From: Anaerofustis stercorihominis DSM 17244
Lineage (GTDB): Bacteria > Bacillota > Clostridia > Eubacteriales > Anaerofustaceae
Length of the DNA stretch: 64,000 nucleotides
Assembly (NCBI RefSeq): GCF_000154825.1
Contig: NZ_DS560019.1
Coordinates: 744,001 to 808,000 of the forward strand
Reading direction: 5' to 3'
The position numbers were made by a program, and so were the translations under genes. Under the pieces are notes generated by a model, which was not told where the DNA came from, ran no database searches, and saw only the letters and a list, made by a program, of their open reading frames with translations. Below, in pieces: positions 54,402-63,430 of this stretch; positions within the stretch are counted from its first letter, which is position 1; every line of letters begins with the position of its first letter.

Positions 54402-55685
54402 CTATTTATAATATTCAAATTCAAATCCTTCGATGTTTACCGTGTCTCCGTCTGAAATACCCATTTTTTCAAGTTCTGCAAAAATACCTTTGTTTTTAAG
54501 AACTCTTTGAAAATAGGTACTTGATTCATAGTCTTCCAGATTAACGGAATTTATAAGCCTTCTCATCATTTTTCCTTCAACATAATAAGTTCCGTTTTCT
54601 TTTTCGATTTTGTATTCTTTTTCTGCTTTTGGTGCATATAATACTTTTTCTTCTGTTGTAAAGAATAATGGTGTTCTTTCTATCGTTGGCAGTATCTCTA
54701 CTATATAATTCATTATTTTATCCAGTCCGTCATTCATTGCCGCACTTGAGTCAAATACTTTATATCCTTTTTGTTCAAAGTAAGTTGTTAAATCTTTAAT
54801 TATTTCTTCCTTATTGTCAATATCAATAAGGTCGGTTTTATTTAAAACAATTATTTGTGGTCTTTCTTTAAGTTTCTCTGCATATAGAGATAATTCATTA
54901 TTTATTATATCAAAATCCTTTTTGGGATCTCTTCCTTCTACTCCCGAAGCGTCGAGAACATGTACGAGAAGTCTTGTTCTTTCAACATGTCTTAAAAATT
55001 GATGTCCGAGCCCCTGCCCCGAACTTGCACCTTCTATAAGTCCCGGGATATCTGCTAAAACAAATTCTTCACTGTTTTTATACTTAACAATACCTAAATT
55101 AGGTGATAACGTTGTAAAGTGATAATTGGCTATTTTAGGAGTGGCATTTGTTACCATAGAGAGAATCGTGGATTTTCCAACATTGGGAAATCCGATAAGT
55201 CCCACATCGGCTATTGTTTTCAGTTCCAGAATAAGATTTTTTTCTTCCGCTTCATCGCCGGGTTTTGCGAATTTGGGAGACTGTCTTGTCGAAGTAGCAA
55301 AATGCTGGTTACCTCTGCCGCCTCTTCCTCCGTTAAGTACCGTTATTTCCTGATTGTCTACTACCATATCACATATAAGCGCTCCGGTTGCCGAATCAAA
55401 AATAACAGTCCCTACGGGAACTTCTATTATTATATCTTTTCCGTCTTTACCGCTCATATTGCTCCTGCTGCCGTTTTCTCCGGCTTCTGCGGCAAACTTT
55501 CTTTTGTAGCGGAAAGCTTCAAGTGTGTTTAAAGCTGAGTTACTTTTAAAAATAACATTTCCGCCTTTTCCTCCGTCTCCGCCTGAAGGTCCTCCGTTCG
55601 GAACATATTTTTCTCTTCTGAAAGCGACTGCTCCGTCTCCGCCCTTACCGCTTTTAACATTTATACTAACTTTATCTACAAACAT
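54402..55685 (-). CDS. obgE: GTPase Obg
   Basis: Ribosome-assembly and stress GTPase. 427 residues in three domains: the glycine-rich Obg fold (1-~157, GGDGAVAFRREKYVPNGGPSGGDGGKGG), the G domain (~158-335, P-loop GFPNVGKST, switch DIPGLIEGAS, NKTD) and the Firmicutes-type OCT domain (~350-427, ending in IEGFEFEYYK). Preceded by an intercistronic terminator at 55702. Confidence 0.97.
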   Translation of the reverse strand: MFVDKVSINVKSGKGGDGAVAFRREKYVPNGGPSGGDGGKGGNVIFKSNSALNTLEAFRYKRKFAAEAGENGSRSNMSGKDGKDIIIEVPVGTVIFDSATGALICDMVVDNQEITVLNGGRGGRGNQHFATSTRQSPKFAKPGDEAEEKNLILELKTIADVGLIGFPNVGKSTILSMVTNATPKIANYHFTTLSPNLGIVKYKNSEEFVLADIPGLIEGASSGQGLGHQFLRHVERTRLLVHVLDASGVEGRDPKKDFDIINNELSLYAEKLKERPQIIVLNKTDLIDIDNKEEIIKDLTTYFEQKGYKVFDSSAAMNDGLDKIMNYIVEILPTIERTPLFFTTEEKVLYAPKAEKEYKIEKENGTYYVEGKMMRRLINSVNLEDYESSTYFQRVLKNKGIFAELEKMGISDGDTVNIEGFEFEYYK

Positions 55686-55701
55686 AATTATTTTCCTTTA
55701 T

Positions 55702-55736
55702 AAAAAATTAAACTCCACACACTTAGTATGGAGTTT
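55702..55736 (-). terminator. Intercistronic terminator between rpmA and obgE
   Basis: Stem AAACTCCA / TGGAGTTT (minus strand), loop of 11, then AATTTTTTA. It probably lets ribosomal-protein transcripts outnumber obgE transcripts. Confidence 0.7.
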
Positions 55737-55751
55737 ATTATTTAAAATATT

Positions 55752-56045
55752 CTATTGAGCCTTAGGGTAAACACTAACTTGTTTTCTTGTTTTGCCTTTT
55801 CTTTCGAATTTAACAACTCCGTCAGCTTTAGCAAATAATGTGTCATCTCCGCCAATTCCTACGTTAACTCCTGGATAAATTCTAGTTCCTCTTTGTCTAA
55901 CTATGATATTTCCAGCTAAAACATATTGACCGTCACCTTTTTTAGTACCAAGTCTTTTTGATTCACTGTCTCTACCATTCTTTGTACTACCCATTCCTTT
56001 TTTATGAGCGAATAGTTGTAAGTTATCTAAATTAAATTTAATCAT
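55752..56045 (-). CDS. rpmA: Ribosomal protein L27 with cleavable N-terminal extension
   Basis: 97 residues. The N terminus [20 protein letters not shown] carries the Firmicutes extension. Prp cuts after LQLF so that the mature chain begins AHKKG, which reaches the peptidyl-transferase centre. [10 protein letters not shown] and [13 protein letters not shown] follow as in all L27. The protease gene prp lies two bases upstream. Confidence 0.97.
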   Translation of the reverse strand: MIKFNLDNLQLFAHKKGMGSTKNGRDSESKRLGTKKGDGQYVLAGNIIVRQRGTRIYPGVNVGIGGDDTLFAKADGVVKFERKGKTRKQVSVYPKAQ

Positions 56046-56047
56046 TT

Positions 56048-56374
56048 TTATTCCTCCGTGATATTTAGTTTTATAAACTCAGGGTTTTCTTCTTCGATTC
56101 CTTTAACTGAAAGCATAAAACTTTTTGTAAGTATATCGGATTTTAATCTTTTATCTTTATCTTTTTCATTTACTTCTATTAAAGTAAATCCCTCCGATAT
56201 ATCTGCTTTGATATTTGCCTTAGCTATTTCCGTTAAAGCATTTATAAGGGATATAGTTAAAGTTGAAATACTGCAGCATATCAAGTCTTTTCCTTTTTCA
56301 TTGCTTTCGGCGTGTCCGCTGAGTTTAATCGTTTCAATAAAATCAGATTTTATATCAATGCTGATATCAATCAT
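56048..56374 (-). CDS. prp: Ribosomal-processing cysteine protease Prp
   Basis: 108 residues. Catalytic His in LSGHAES (~20) and Cys in [11 protein letters not shown] (~33-34) are both present. It removes the L27 N-terminal extension and is essential in species that have it. It overlaps the L21 stop by one base and lies two bases before rpmA, the conserved rplU-prp-rpmA order. Confidence 0.95.
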   Translation of the reverse strand: MIDISIDIKSDFIETIKLSGHAESNEKGKDLICCSISTLTISLINALTEIAKANIKADISEGFTLIEVNEKDKDKRLKSDILTKSFMLSVKGIEEENPEFIKLNITEE

Positions 56375-56712
56375 TATTCAGCTGCTTTTTCTTCTTTTTT
56401 TACAAGACCGGTTATTTCGATTTGTGTATATGGTTGACGGTGTCCTTGTTTTCTTCTGTAGTCTTTCTTAGCTTTATACTTATAGATAATAACTTTTTCG
56501 CTCTTACCTTGTTCAAGTATTTTTCCTTCTACCTTATAGCCTTCTACTAAAGGTGCACCTACTAACATATTTCCGTCTTCGTTTACAAACAATACTTCAT
56601 CAAAAGTAACTTTCTTTTGATTTTTTCTTTTTGGAACGATTTTTTCAACGTTTATAACGTCGCCTTTTTGTACACGGTATTGTTTACCGCCTGTTTTAAT
56701 AATTGCATACAT
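56374..56712 (-). CDS. rplU: Ribosomal protein L21
   Basis: 112 residues from ATG 56712 ([15 protein letters not shown]); GGAGGT lies just upstream, so the Met five codons earlier is not the start. The C-terminal [17 protein letters not shown]-like segment ([21 protein letters not shown]) is diagnostic. First gene of the operon, behind an L21-type leader. Confidence 0.97.
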   Translation of the reverse strand: MYAIIKTGGKQYRVQKGDVINVEKIVPKRKNQKKVTFDEVLFVNEDGNMLVGAPLVEGYKVEGKILEQGKSEKVIIYKYKAKKDYRRKQGHRQPYTQIEITGLVKKEEKAAE

Positions 56713-56800
56713 ATCTTTTACCTCCACTATCCTGTCTCGCCGTCCAAGGTGTGAATCATCAACTTCTTTTTACCTTATTCAGTGCGGATACATGCTTAAA
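56713..56800 (-). ncRNA. L21 leader (ribosomal-protein autoregulatory element)
   Basis: The ~85-base 5' UTR of rplU contains the string ATTCACACCTTGGACGGCGA near 56734-56753, followed by the ribosome site. This resembles the L21 leader motif described upstream of rplU in Firmicutes, thought to bind L21. Assigned from memory of the motif; a covariance search would settle it. Confidence 0.6.
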
Positions 56801-56801
56801 T

Positions 56802-56830
56802 AGTATATCATCAAGGATTTATTATGTCAA
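56802..56830 (-). promoter_or_regulatory. Promoter of the rplU operon
   Basis: -35 TTGACA (56825-56830), -10 TATACT (56802-56807), spacer 17: near consensus, fitting strong ribosomal-protein expression. The remaining stretch up to 57025 is AT-rich and holds only the region upstream of the cyclase gene. Confidence 0.75.
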
Positions 56831-57025
56831 TGATTAAAAAGTTTTTTTATATTATTTTATTTTTTTGGATCTTAATAAACTATATTTGATACTAAGAGTT
56901 TAAAGTTTATATTTTTAATATCTAAAACTCTATTTATGTACACTTTTTTTGTTGTATAATATATATGTAATTATTTAGAGAAAAATATTTTATATGTTGA
57001 TTACATATTGAGAATAGAGGAAATT

Positions 57026-58171
57026 ATGGACAAATATACTTTGATTTTTCATTTTATTATTGTTTTTGAGATCGTATTTTTAAATATATATAATACGTAT
57101 AAATGGACCACATTAAAAGTTTCTAAAAAAATGTTTTTTATAGTTATGTCTCTAAGCAGTATTTTGATTATTTTGATTATTCAAAGTATTTTATCTAAAT
57201 TCAGTTTTTATGGAAATGGGAACGGCATGTTTAATTTGCTGGGGTTCGTATTTTTAATTCCTTTAAATTTTTTATTAAAAGAGTCAGTTACCAGAGTTCT
57301 TGAAATAATGTGTACAACATGGATATTTACAAGTTTGATATTTTTCTTTTCCGTTCAAATTTCATTGTGGTTATTTCCGTCTGATTTTGTGTTTAGCTCC
57401 TTATTGATCCAGACTGCTCTATTTATTGTTGGTGAACCTATCTATACTAAAATGTTCGTACCTAAATATATCTTTTTGCTAAGGCAGTTAAATAATAAAA
57501 AAAATAACTATTTGGGATGGACGGCATTATCCGGATTTATTTGTATAAATCTATTTAATGTATCAATCATAAGTAATTTTAAGTTATTTTATATACTTAC
57601 GATAATTTGTATGGGGATAGTGATTTTTAATAGTTATATTATTTTATATGAATATATAAACGCCGATTACGGCATAAAAAAATTAGGAAAAAAAGTTTAT
57701 TACGATACTCTTACAGGTTTATTGAACAGAGAGGCATTGTTCTTTTATGGTGAAGAGCTTATAAAAAATAATAAGAAATTTCAAATACTTTTTTTGGATT
57801 TAAATAATTTTAAGACTGTAAATGATAAATTCGGACATCAAATCGGAGATAAATATCTAAAAGGTTTTTCTGATGATCTATCAAATTTATGTAATAACTT
57901 TAACAGTAATGCTTATAGGATATCGGGAGATGAATTCGTTGTAATAGCAGCACAAGGTAATGGTTTGGAGCTAAAAAACAAATTGGAATCATTTGAATTT
58001 GAGGAATATTATGAGGGATTGAAGTTTAAAGGTTTTTGTATTGGGTATTCTTCATACCCTTCGGACGGTGATACCATGGATATTCTTTTAAATCATGCAG
58101 ATGAGAAAATGTACGAAAAGAAAAAATTAATTCATCCTGATGTTTCTCATAAAAGTATTGCGCGAAGTTAA
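57026..58171 (+). CDS. Membrane-bound diguanylate cyclase (GGDEF domain)
   Basis: 381 residues. The start at 57026 follows AGAGGA; the TTG six codons earlier lies before it. About six to seven hydrophobic helices in ~5-210, then a GGDEF domain (~220-375) with DTLTGLLNREAL, DLNNFKTVNDKFGHQIGD and the signature RISGDEFVVIA. The signature is SGDEF rather than GGDEF, a tolerated variant; the metal Asp and Glu are intact, so c-di-GMP synthesis is likely. No RxxD inhibitory site is evident. The only c-di-GMP gene in the window. Confidence 0.9.
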   Translation: MDKYTLIFHFIIVFEIVFLNIYNTYKWTTLKVSKKMFFIVMSLSSILIILIIQSILSKFSFYGNGNGMFNLLGFVFLIPLNFLLKESVTRVLEIMCTTWIFTSLIFFFSVQISLWLFPSDFVFSSLLIQTALFIVGEPIYTKMFVPKYIFLLRQLNNKKNNYLGWTALSGFICINLFNVSIISNFKLFYILTIICMGIVIFNSYIILYEYINADYGIKKLGKKVYYDTLTGLLNREALFFYGEELIKNNKKFQILFLDLNNFKTVNDKFGHQIGDKYLKGFSDDLSNLCNNFNSNAYRISGDEFVVIAAQGNGLELKNKLESFEFEEYYEGLKFKGFCIGYSSYPSDGDTMDILLNHADEKMYEKKKLIHPDVSHKSIARS

Positions 58172-58235
58172 GAATACATAAAATAAATTTTTATAATATT
58201 AAAATTTCAATAAATATTAAAAGGCGAAAATAATT

Positions 58236-59060
58236 ATGTTTTACATATATAAAAATATAAAAATCCATTATGAAATCATCGGAGAAGGTAAGCCTGTTAT
58301 AATACTTCATGGACTGGGGTGTGATTCAAATCAAATGAAAGGCTGCTTGGAACCTATATTTAAAAACCATAAAAATCACAAACGTGTTTATATTGATTTG
58401 CCTGGTATGGGTAAATCCGATGATTTACTGAAATATGCTTCATCCGATAAAATTTTAGAAATCATACTATCGTTTATCGAAAATATAGTAAGTGAAAAAT
58501 TCTTGATTATCGGAGATTCTTTCGGCGGTTATTTGGCAAGAGGCGTTTTGTCTAAATTAAATAAAAAGGTAGATGGCATTATGTTACTTTGTCCTGTGGT
58601 AATACCAAATGAGAAAAATCGAAACCTACCAAATTCAAAAGTAAAATTTATAGATGAAAATTTTATAAATGAACTTGATAATAAATATAAGAATGATTTT
58701 TTAGAGTACGGAGTAATTGTCGATCGTAAAGTTTATGATAGATATGTAAAGGAAATACAGCCTGGATTAAAAATATCAGATGAGGATTTTATAAATTTAC
58801 TAAAAGAAAATTATGACTTTTCATTTGATGTAGATAATGAAATTCATAAGATTAAATATAATAAACCTGCTTTATTTATTACCGGACGTCAAGATAATTG
58901 TGTCGGATATAATGATTTATGGAATTTAATGGGAGATTACAAAAGAGCTTCTTTCTCTGTTATAGATATGGCAGGGCATAATCTTCAAATTGAACAGCCA
59001 CAAATATTTAATGCATTAGTTGATAGTTGGTTATATAGTATAGAAAATTATCGTATTTAA
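58236..59060 (+). CDS. Alpha/beta hydrolase
   Basis: 274 residues. The oxyanion segment ILHGLGCDSNQM (~23-34), DLPGMGKSD (~53-61), the nucleophile elbow IIGDSFGGYLARG (Ser ~93), the acid in ITGRQDNCVGY (~213-223) and the His in DMAGHNLQIEQP (~250). It is of the hydrolase/lactonase type with small GDSFGG elbow; substrate unknown. 64 bases after the cyclase gene, possibly cotranscribed. Confidence 0.86.
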   Translation: MFYIYKNIKIHYEIIGEGKPVIILHGLGCDSNQMKGCLEPIFKNHKNHKRVYIDLPGMGKSDDLLKYASSDKILEIILSFIENIVSEKFLIIGDSFGGYLARGVLSKLNKKVDGIMLLCPVVIPNEKNRNLPNSKVKFIDENFINELDNKYKNDFLEYGVIVDRKVYDRYVKEIQPGLKISDEDFINLLKENYDFSFDVDNEIHKIKYNKPALFITGRQDNCVGYNDLWNLMGDYKRASFSVIDMAGHNLQIEQPQIFNALVDSWLYSIENYRI

Positions 59061-59094
59061 AAGTATTATTATAGTGTCATAGAATAGTAATATT

Positions 59095-59138
59095 AAAAAA
59101 GAGAAATGATATTAAAGACTATAATCATTTCTCTTTTT
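59095..59138. terminator. Bidirectional intrinsic terminator
   Basis: 16-bp stem AAAAAAGAGAAATGAT / ATCATTTCTCTTTTTT, between convergent genes. Confidence 0.88.
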
Positions 59139-59140
59139 TA

Positions 59141-60235
59141 TTACATTTTTAAAAATGCGTCTATAAATATATTTATATCTCCGTCCATTACTGACTGTAC
59201 ATTTGAGGTTTCAGTTTTTGTTCTATGGTCTTTTACCATGCTGTAGGGATGAAATACATATGACCTTATTTGATTTCCCCATGCGATCTGTCCGTAGTCG
59301 CCTTTAATTTCGTCTATTTTTTCTTTATGTTCTTCCATTAATATTTTATATAGTTTTCCTTTTAAGATTTTCATTGCAGTTTCTTTATTTTGAAATTGAC
59401 TTCTTTCATTTTGACATGATACTACTATTTTTGTTGGAAGATGTGTTATTCTTACTGCGGAATCGGTTTTATTTACATGCTGTCCTCCCGCACCGCCTGC
59501 ACGGTAGGTATCTATTTTTAAATCACTTGGGTTTATTTCAAGATTTATATCTTCTTTTATTTCGGGTTCAACGTCGACGGATGCAAATGACGTATGCCTT
59601 CTGCTGTTACTGTCAAAAGGCGATATCCTTACGAGTCTGTGTACTCCTTTTTCTCCTTTTAGATATCCGTATGCATTATCGCCGCTGATTAAAAGTGTAA
59701 CGCTTTTTATGCCCGCAATATCTCCCGGGAGCTGCTCTAATATTTTTATTTTAAATTTTCTTTTTTCAGCAAATCTTATAAACATCCTAAGCAGCATTTC
59801 AGCCCAATCCTGGCTTTCTGTTCCTCCCGCACCCGGATGAATTGATAATATTGCATTGTTTGAATCATATTCTCCCGATAATAATGTATCTATGGTGAAA
59901 ACTTTAAGCTCTTTTTCAAGTTCCAATAATTCTTCCATTGCACTATCCGCTTCATTTTGTGAAAAATCTTCCTGTAGCATTTCCACAAGTACACTTATAT
60001 CATCTTTTTTATATTCTAGAGAAGAATATGAATTTATTTGAGATTTTAATGATTTTACTTCCTTAAGTATTTTATTCGCTTTATCATTTTCGTTCCAAAA
60101 GCTTTCATCATTCATAAGAGTTTCTTTTTTAACCAACTCGTCTTTTAATGATTTAATATTTATAGAACCAGCAATATCCGAAAGTTCTTTATCTATATCG
60201 TCTAATAAGTTTTTAAGCTCTATTAGTTCAGCCAT
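59141..60235 (-). CDS. prfB: Peptide chain release factor 2, single uninterrupted frame
   Basis: Recognises UGA and UAA stops. 364 residues, full length. Stop-codon-reading SPF in RISPFDSNSRRHTSFASV (~204-221) and the catalytic GGQ in RAGGAGGQHVNKTDSAVRI (~246-264). The frame is continuous from MAELIELKNLL (AAGGAAG upstream), so the in-frame UGA and +1 frameshift that autoregulate many prfB genes are missing (AGSINIKSLKDEL stands at that place). Confidence 0.97.
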   Translation of the reverse strand: MAELIELKNLLDDIDKELSDIAGSINIKSLKDELVKKETLMNDESFWNENDKANKILKEVKSLKSQINSYSSLEYKKDDISVLVEMLQEDFSQNEADSAMEELLELEKELKVFTIDTLLSGEYDSNNAILSIHPGAGGTESQDWAEMLLRMFIRFAEKRKFKIKILEQLPGDIAGIKSVTLLISGDNAYGYLKGEKGVHRLVRISPFDSNSRRHTSFASVDVEPEIKEDINLEINPSDLKIDTYRAGGAGGQHVNKTDSAVRITHLPTKIVVSCQNERSQFQNKETAMKILKGKLYKILMEEHKEKIDEIKGDYGQIAWGNQIRSYVFHPYSMVKDHRTKTETSNVQSVMDGDINIFIDAFLKM

Positions 60236-60635
60236 TTTAATACTTCCTTTGTATTTAAATTTAGTATATTTATTATATATTAAATCTTTGGTTTTAACAA
60301 TATATACATTATGTCATGATGTAAAAGTTACATAAAAAAGTTAAATTTTATAATAAATAATCTGACGGAACATTTGCTTTCATTTTAAAACCATAAAAAA
60401 TAAATCAAATTAAAAATTCACAAAGCAGTACTATGACAACATTATAATCTTTATAATATTTATATAAATGTAAAGGTTACAATAGGGTAAACATAATTAC
60501 CTTTTGAAAATTTACTTATATTTTCATAACCTTTTTTTCTTTTTTTACACGAAACTACTTGTAATTAATTAAAGTATAATATATAATGCACTTATCATAA
60601 AAACAAGTGTTATAAAAAGTAAGGAGAAATTACAT
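60236..60635. other. 400-base AT-rich intergenic region with a possible small RNA or leader
   Basis: No gene. On the plus strand AAAGGTTA (60472-60479) can pair either with TTACCTTT (60497-60504) or with TAACCTTT (60527-60534); the latter is followed by a long T-rich run, giving terminator-like and alternative folds. Downstream, TATAAT-like boxes near 60575-60585 probably drive the aldolase gene. No clear -35/-10 pair upstream of the hairpin, so the RNA is tentative. Confidence 0.3.
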
Positions 60636-61298
60636 ATGTTATATTTAATTGATGATGCTAATATTGAAAGTATCAAAACTATTACACAATATTTTCCAAT
60701 TCATGGGGTAACAACCAATCCAAGTATTATTGCTGCAAACGGAGAAAATGTTTATAAAAAAATAAAAGCGATCAGAGACGTGATCGGTCCCGACCTTGAA
60801 CTTCATGCTCAAGTTTTAGAATCAACTTGTGATGAAATAGTAAAAGAGGCTATCAGACTAAGAGATGCAGTAGGCGGAAACTTCTTTGTAAAAGTTCCGG
60901 TAACAGGTGAAGGACTTAAGTCTATAAGCGTACTAAAAGAATTAGGCTTTAACGTAACTGCTACAGCTATCTTTACGGCTCAGCAAGCACTGCTTGCTTC
61001 AACAGCAGGTGCTGACTATGTAGCTCCATACGTAAACAGAATCGATAACTTCTCTTCTGACGGTATTGGTGTTGTAGGTGATATCGTAAACCTATTCGAA
61101 ATGTATGGTAAAGATACAAAAGTTTTAGCTGCAAGCTTTAAAAATACACAGCAAGTATACAATGTAGCTATGGTTGGTTCTCATGCCGCTACAATCAGCT
61201 GTGACTTATTTGAACAACTTATTTATCATCCATTAACAACTTCTGCTATAATGGAATTTGAAGAAAAAGGTGCAGAATATTATACTTACGAAAAATAG
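60636..61298 (+). CDS. fsa: Fructose-6-phosphate aldolase / transaldolase-like protein
   Basis: 220 residues, the short transaldolase family (FSA/TalC). MLYLIDDANIESI with the early Asp, TTNPSIIAANG (~29-39), the Schiff-base Lys in FFVKVPVTGEG (~85-95), FNVTATAIFTAQQALLA and NRIDNFSSDGIGVV (~135-148). AAGGAG precedes the start. Either fructose-6-phosphate cleavage or transaldolase activity in the pentose phosphate pathway; sequence alone does not decide. Codon use and AT-poorer bases suggest high expression. Confidence 0.9.
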   Translation: MLYLIDDANIESIKTITQYFPIHGVTTNPSIIAANGENVYKKIKAIRDVIGPDLELHAQVLESTCDEIVKEAIRLRDAVGGNFFVKVPVTGEGLKSISVLKELGFNVTATAIFTAQQALLASTAGADYVAPYVNRIDNFSSDGIGVVGDIVNLFEMYGKDTKVLAASFKNTQQVYNVAMVGSHAATISCDLFEQLIYHPLTTSAIMEFEEKGAEYYTYEK

Positions 61299-61330
61299 TA
61301 ATTATTAATTAAAATATTATTGTATAATTT

Positions 61331-61357
61331 GAGTGGATATTTTATCCACTCTTTTTT
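61331..61357 (+). terminator. Intrinsic terminator after fsa
   Basis: 9-bp stem GAGTGGATA / TATCCACTC, T run. Confidence 0.88.
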
Positions 61358-61386
61358 ATTACGAAAAACCAATGAGGGAAACGATT

Positions 61387-63099
61387 ATGAAATTCAGAAA
61401 TAAAATATTCAGCGTTATATTGACTATATTGATTTTATTTTTAATACTAATACCTTCTGTGTCGGCACAAACATTATCCCAAAACGATAATTCTTTAAAA
61501 GCTCATTTCATTGATGTAGGTCAGGGCGACAGTATTTTTATTAAAAATAACTCGGAAAATATGCTCGTTGATACCGGTAATTCTCTTGGCGGAGATAAAG
61601 TAATAAACTATTTAAATAAAATAAAAGTAAGTAAAATAGACAGGCTTGTGATCACTCATCCTGATATAGATCATATGGGCGGTGCTATAAAAATCGTTGA
61701 ACACTTTGGAAATATCGAGAATGGTGTAATGATTTCTTCAGTTATGGAAGGCGAAAATGCCGAGGCAAAAGAAACTTACGGCAAATTGATGAAATTACTT
61801 GAAGATAAAAACATAGATGTTATCAAAGTCAAAACCGATTATGCTTTTAATGTAGGTGAAATAAAGAACAAAGTTCTATATGGTGAGACGGATTTAGCCG
61901 GTAATGATGCCAGCCTTGTTTTAGATGTAAGTTATTTAGGCAGAAATTTACTTCTTACAGGTGATATGACCAGCAGTGTAGAAAATATTTTATTAAATGA
62001 AAATTTAGTCAAACATTATGATGTACTCAAAGTAGCTCATCATGGGGCTAAGACTTCAAGTTCAATTCCCTTTTTGAATAAAGTCAAACCGACTTTCTCA
62101 ATCATCGGTGTAGGTAAGAATAGTTACGGACATCCCACAAAAGAGACTATAAACAATTTAACAAAAGTGGGTTCTAAAATTTATCGTACAGACAGGGACG
62201 GAAGTGTTTTAGTCACTATTGATGATAAAGGAATTAATGTTACAAAGGAAAAGGCAGAGTGTCCAAGCACAGGTATTAGTGTTACTTCATCTGCTAGTAT
62301 GTATCTTTCTGAAAAGAAAACAATTAAGGCAAGTTTAACTCCCGATTATTCTACAGATAAAATCACATTTTCCAGCAGTAATACAAAGATTGCTGTAGTT
62401 TCTTCTTCCGGTGTCATAACCGGTAAGAAAGTAGGTAAGTGTTATGTTTACGCAAAGTCGACTTCGGGTAAAATCGCTAAATGTCTCGTTACTGTAAAAG
62501 CACCGATATTGTCGGTATCCAAGAAGAAAATAAGTTTATATACAAGTTTTGGTACGAGTATAAAAGGAAGTGCAAAGCCGTCTTCATATGTTAAGTTTAA
62601 ATCTTATAATAATAAAATCGTAACTGTAAGTTCAAAAGGAACAATTAAAGCAAGAAGAGCAGGAAAGACGTATATTTTAGTTTATTCTTCTCTCGGAAGA
62701 AAAGTAAAAGTTCCGATTACCGTTAAACAATCTAAACTTAAATTATTTAAGAAGACCGGGAAAATAATTGCAGGTAAGAAAGCAAAGATAAAAGCAAAAT
62801 GCAGTCCAAAGAATAAAATAAAATTTGTATCTTCAAATAAAAGAATAGCGACGGTTAACAGTAAAGGTATTGTTACCGGTAAGAAGGCAGGAACGACAAC
62901 AATTAAAGTGAAGGCAAACGGAATCACTTTAAAGTATAAAATAAAAGTTTTAAGCAAGTCCCATTTGACAGTATATATTTCCAATAGAAAAAGTACTTGT
63001 TATCATTACAGTAAAACATGTTTAAAATCTCCAAAGAAAACAACCTTAGGTAAGGCAAAGAAAGCCGGGTATTTACCTTGTAAAAGATGTGTTAAATAA
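61387..63099 (+). CDS. Secreted ComEC-like metallo-beta-lactamase-fold protein with Ig-like repeats
   Basis: 570 residues. The start at 61387 follows GAGGGAAACG. A signal peptide with a basic head (MKFRNK), a hydrophobic core and SVSAQ cleavage ends at ~29. The MBL domain covers ~35-280: AHFIDVGQGDSIFI, TGNS, the metal motif THPDIDHMGG, LTGDM and VAHHGAKTSSS, as in the ComEC C-terminal nuclease domain. Three BIG2-like repeats follow (~290-525; TGKKVGKCYV, KARRAGKTYI, TGKKAGTTTIKV). The C-terminal ~40 residues (STCYHYSKTCLKS...YLPCKRC) form a putative zinc knuckle. An extracellular nuclease or phosphodiesterase is the likeliest role. Confidence 0.85.
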   Translation: MKFRNKIFSVILTILILFLILIPSVSAQTLSQNDNSLKAHFIDVGQGDSIFIKNNSENMLVDTGNSLGGDKVINYLNKIKVSKIDRLVITHPDIDHMGGAIKIVEHFGNIENGVMISSVMEGENAEAKETYGKLMKLLEDKNIDVIKVKTDYAFNVGEIKNKVLYGETDLAGNDASLVLDVSYLGRNLLLTGDMTSSVENILLNENLVKHYDVLKVAHHGAKTSSSIPFLNKVKPTFSIIGVGKNSYGHPTKETINNLTKVGSKIYRTDRDGSVLVTIDDKGINVTKEKAECPSTGISVTSSASMYLSEKKTIKASLTPDYSTDKITFSSSNTKIAVVSSSGVITGKKVGKCYVYAKSTSGKIAKCLVTVKAPILSVSKKKISLYTSFGTSIKGSAKPSSYVKFKSYNNKIVTVSSKGTIKARRAGKTYILVYSSLGRKVKVPITVKQSKLKLFKKTGKIIAGKKAKIKAKCSPKNKIKFVSSNKRIATVNSKGIVTGKKAGTTTIKVKANGITLKYKIKVLSKSHLTVYISNRKSTCYHYSKTCLKSPKKTTLGKAKKAGYLPCKRCVK

Positions 63100-63100
63100 C

Positions 63101-63144
63101 AAAAAAATAAAAATAGCACTATATAGCAAGTGCTATTTTTTATT
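63101..63144. terminator. Bidirectional intrinsic terminator
   Basis: 11-bp stem AAAATAGCACT / AGTGCTATTTT with A and T flanks, between convergent genes. Confidence 0.85.
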
Positions 63145-63416
63145 TAATATAAAACTTCAAAAGATGTTTCATTTTCTATAACATCAATATTATCTACTTT
63201 CATAGAAGCAATATAGATAAAACGGTCATATTTTAATTTTTTAATAACTTCGTCTATAAGATGTGCTTCGCCCTGAAATTCAGCTTCGACATTTCCGTTA
63301 TTTAAGTTTTTAACAAATCCTGTCAGACTAAGTTTTCTGGCTTCTTTATAAGCGGTGTATCTAAATCCTACGGCTTGTACTCTACCTTTAAAAATATAAT
63401 GTTTTCTTATTTTCAT
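63144..63416 (-). CDS. acyP: Acylphosphatase
   Basis: Hydrolyses acyl phosphates. 90 residues, ferredoxin-like fold. The catalytic Arg is in FKGRVQAVGFRY (~9-20) and the Asn in GFVKNLNNGNVEAEFQG (~33-49). Fourteen bases downstream of tag, likely cotranscribed. Confidence 0.94.
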   Translation of the reverse strand: MKIRKHYIFKGRVQAVGFRYTAYKEARKLSLTGFVKNLNNGNVEAEFQGEAHLIDEVIKKLKYDRFIYIASMKVDNIDVIENETSFEVLY

Positions 63417-63430
63417 AATAAAAACCTCTC

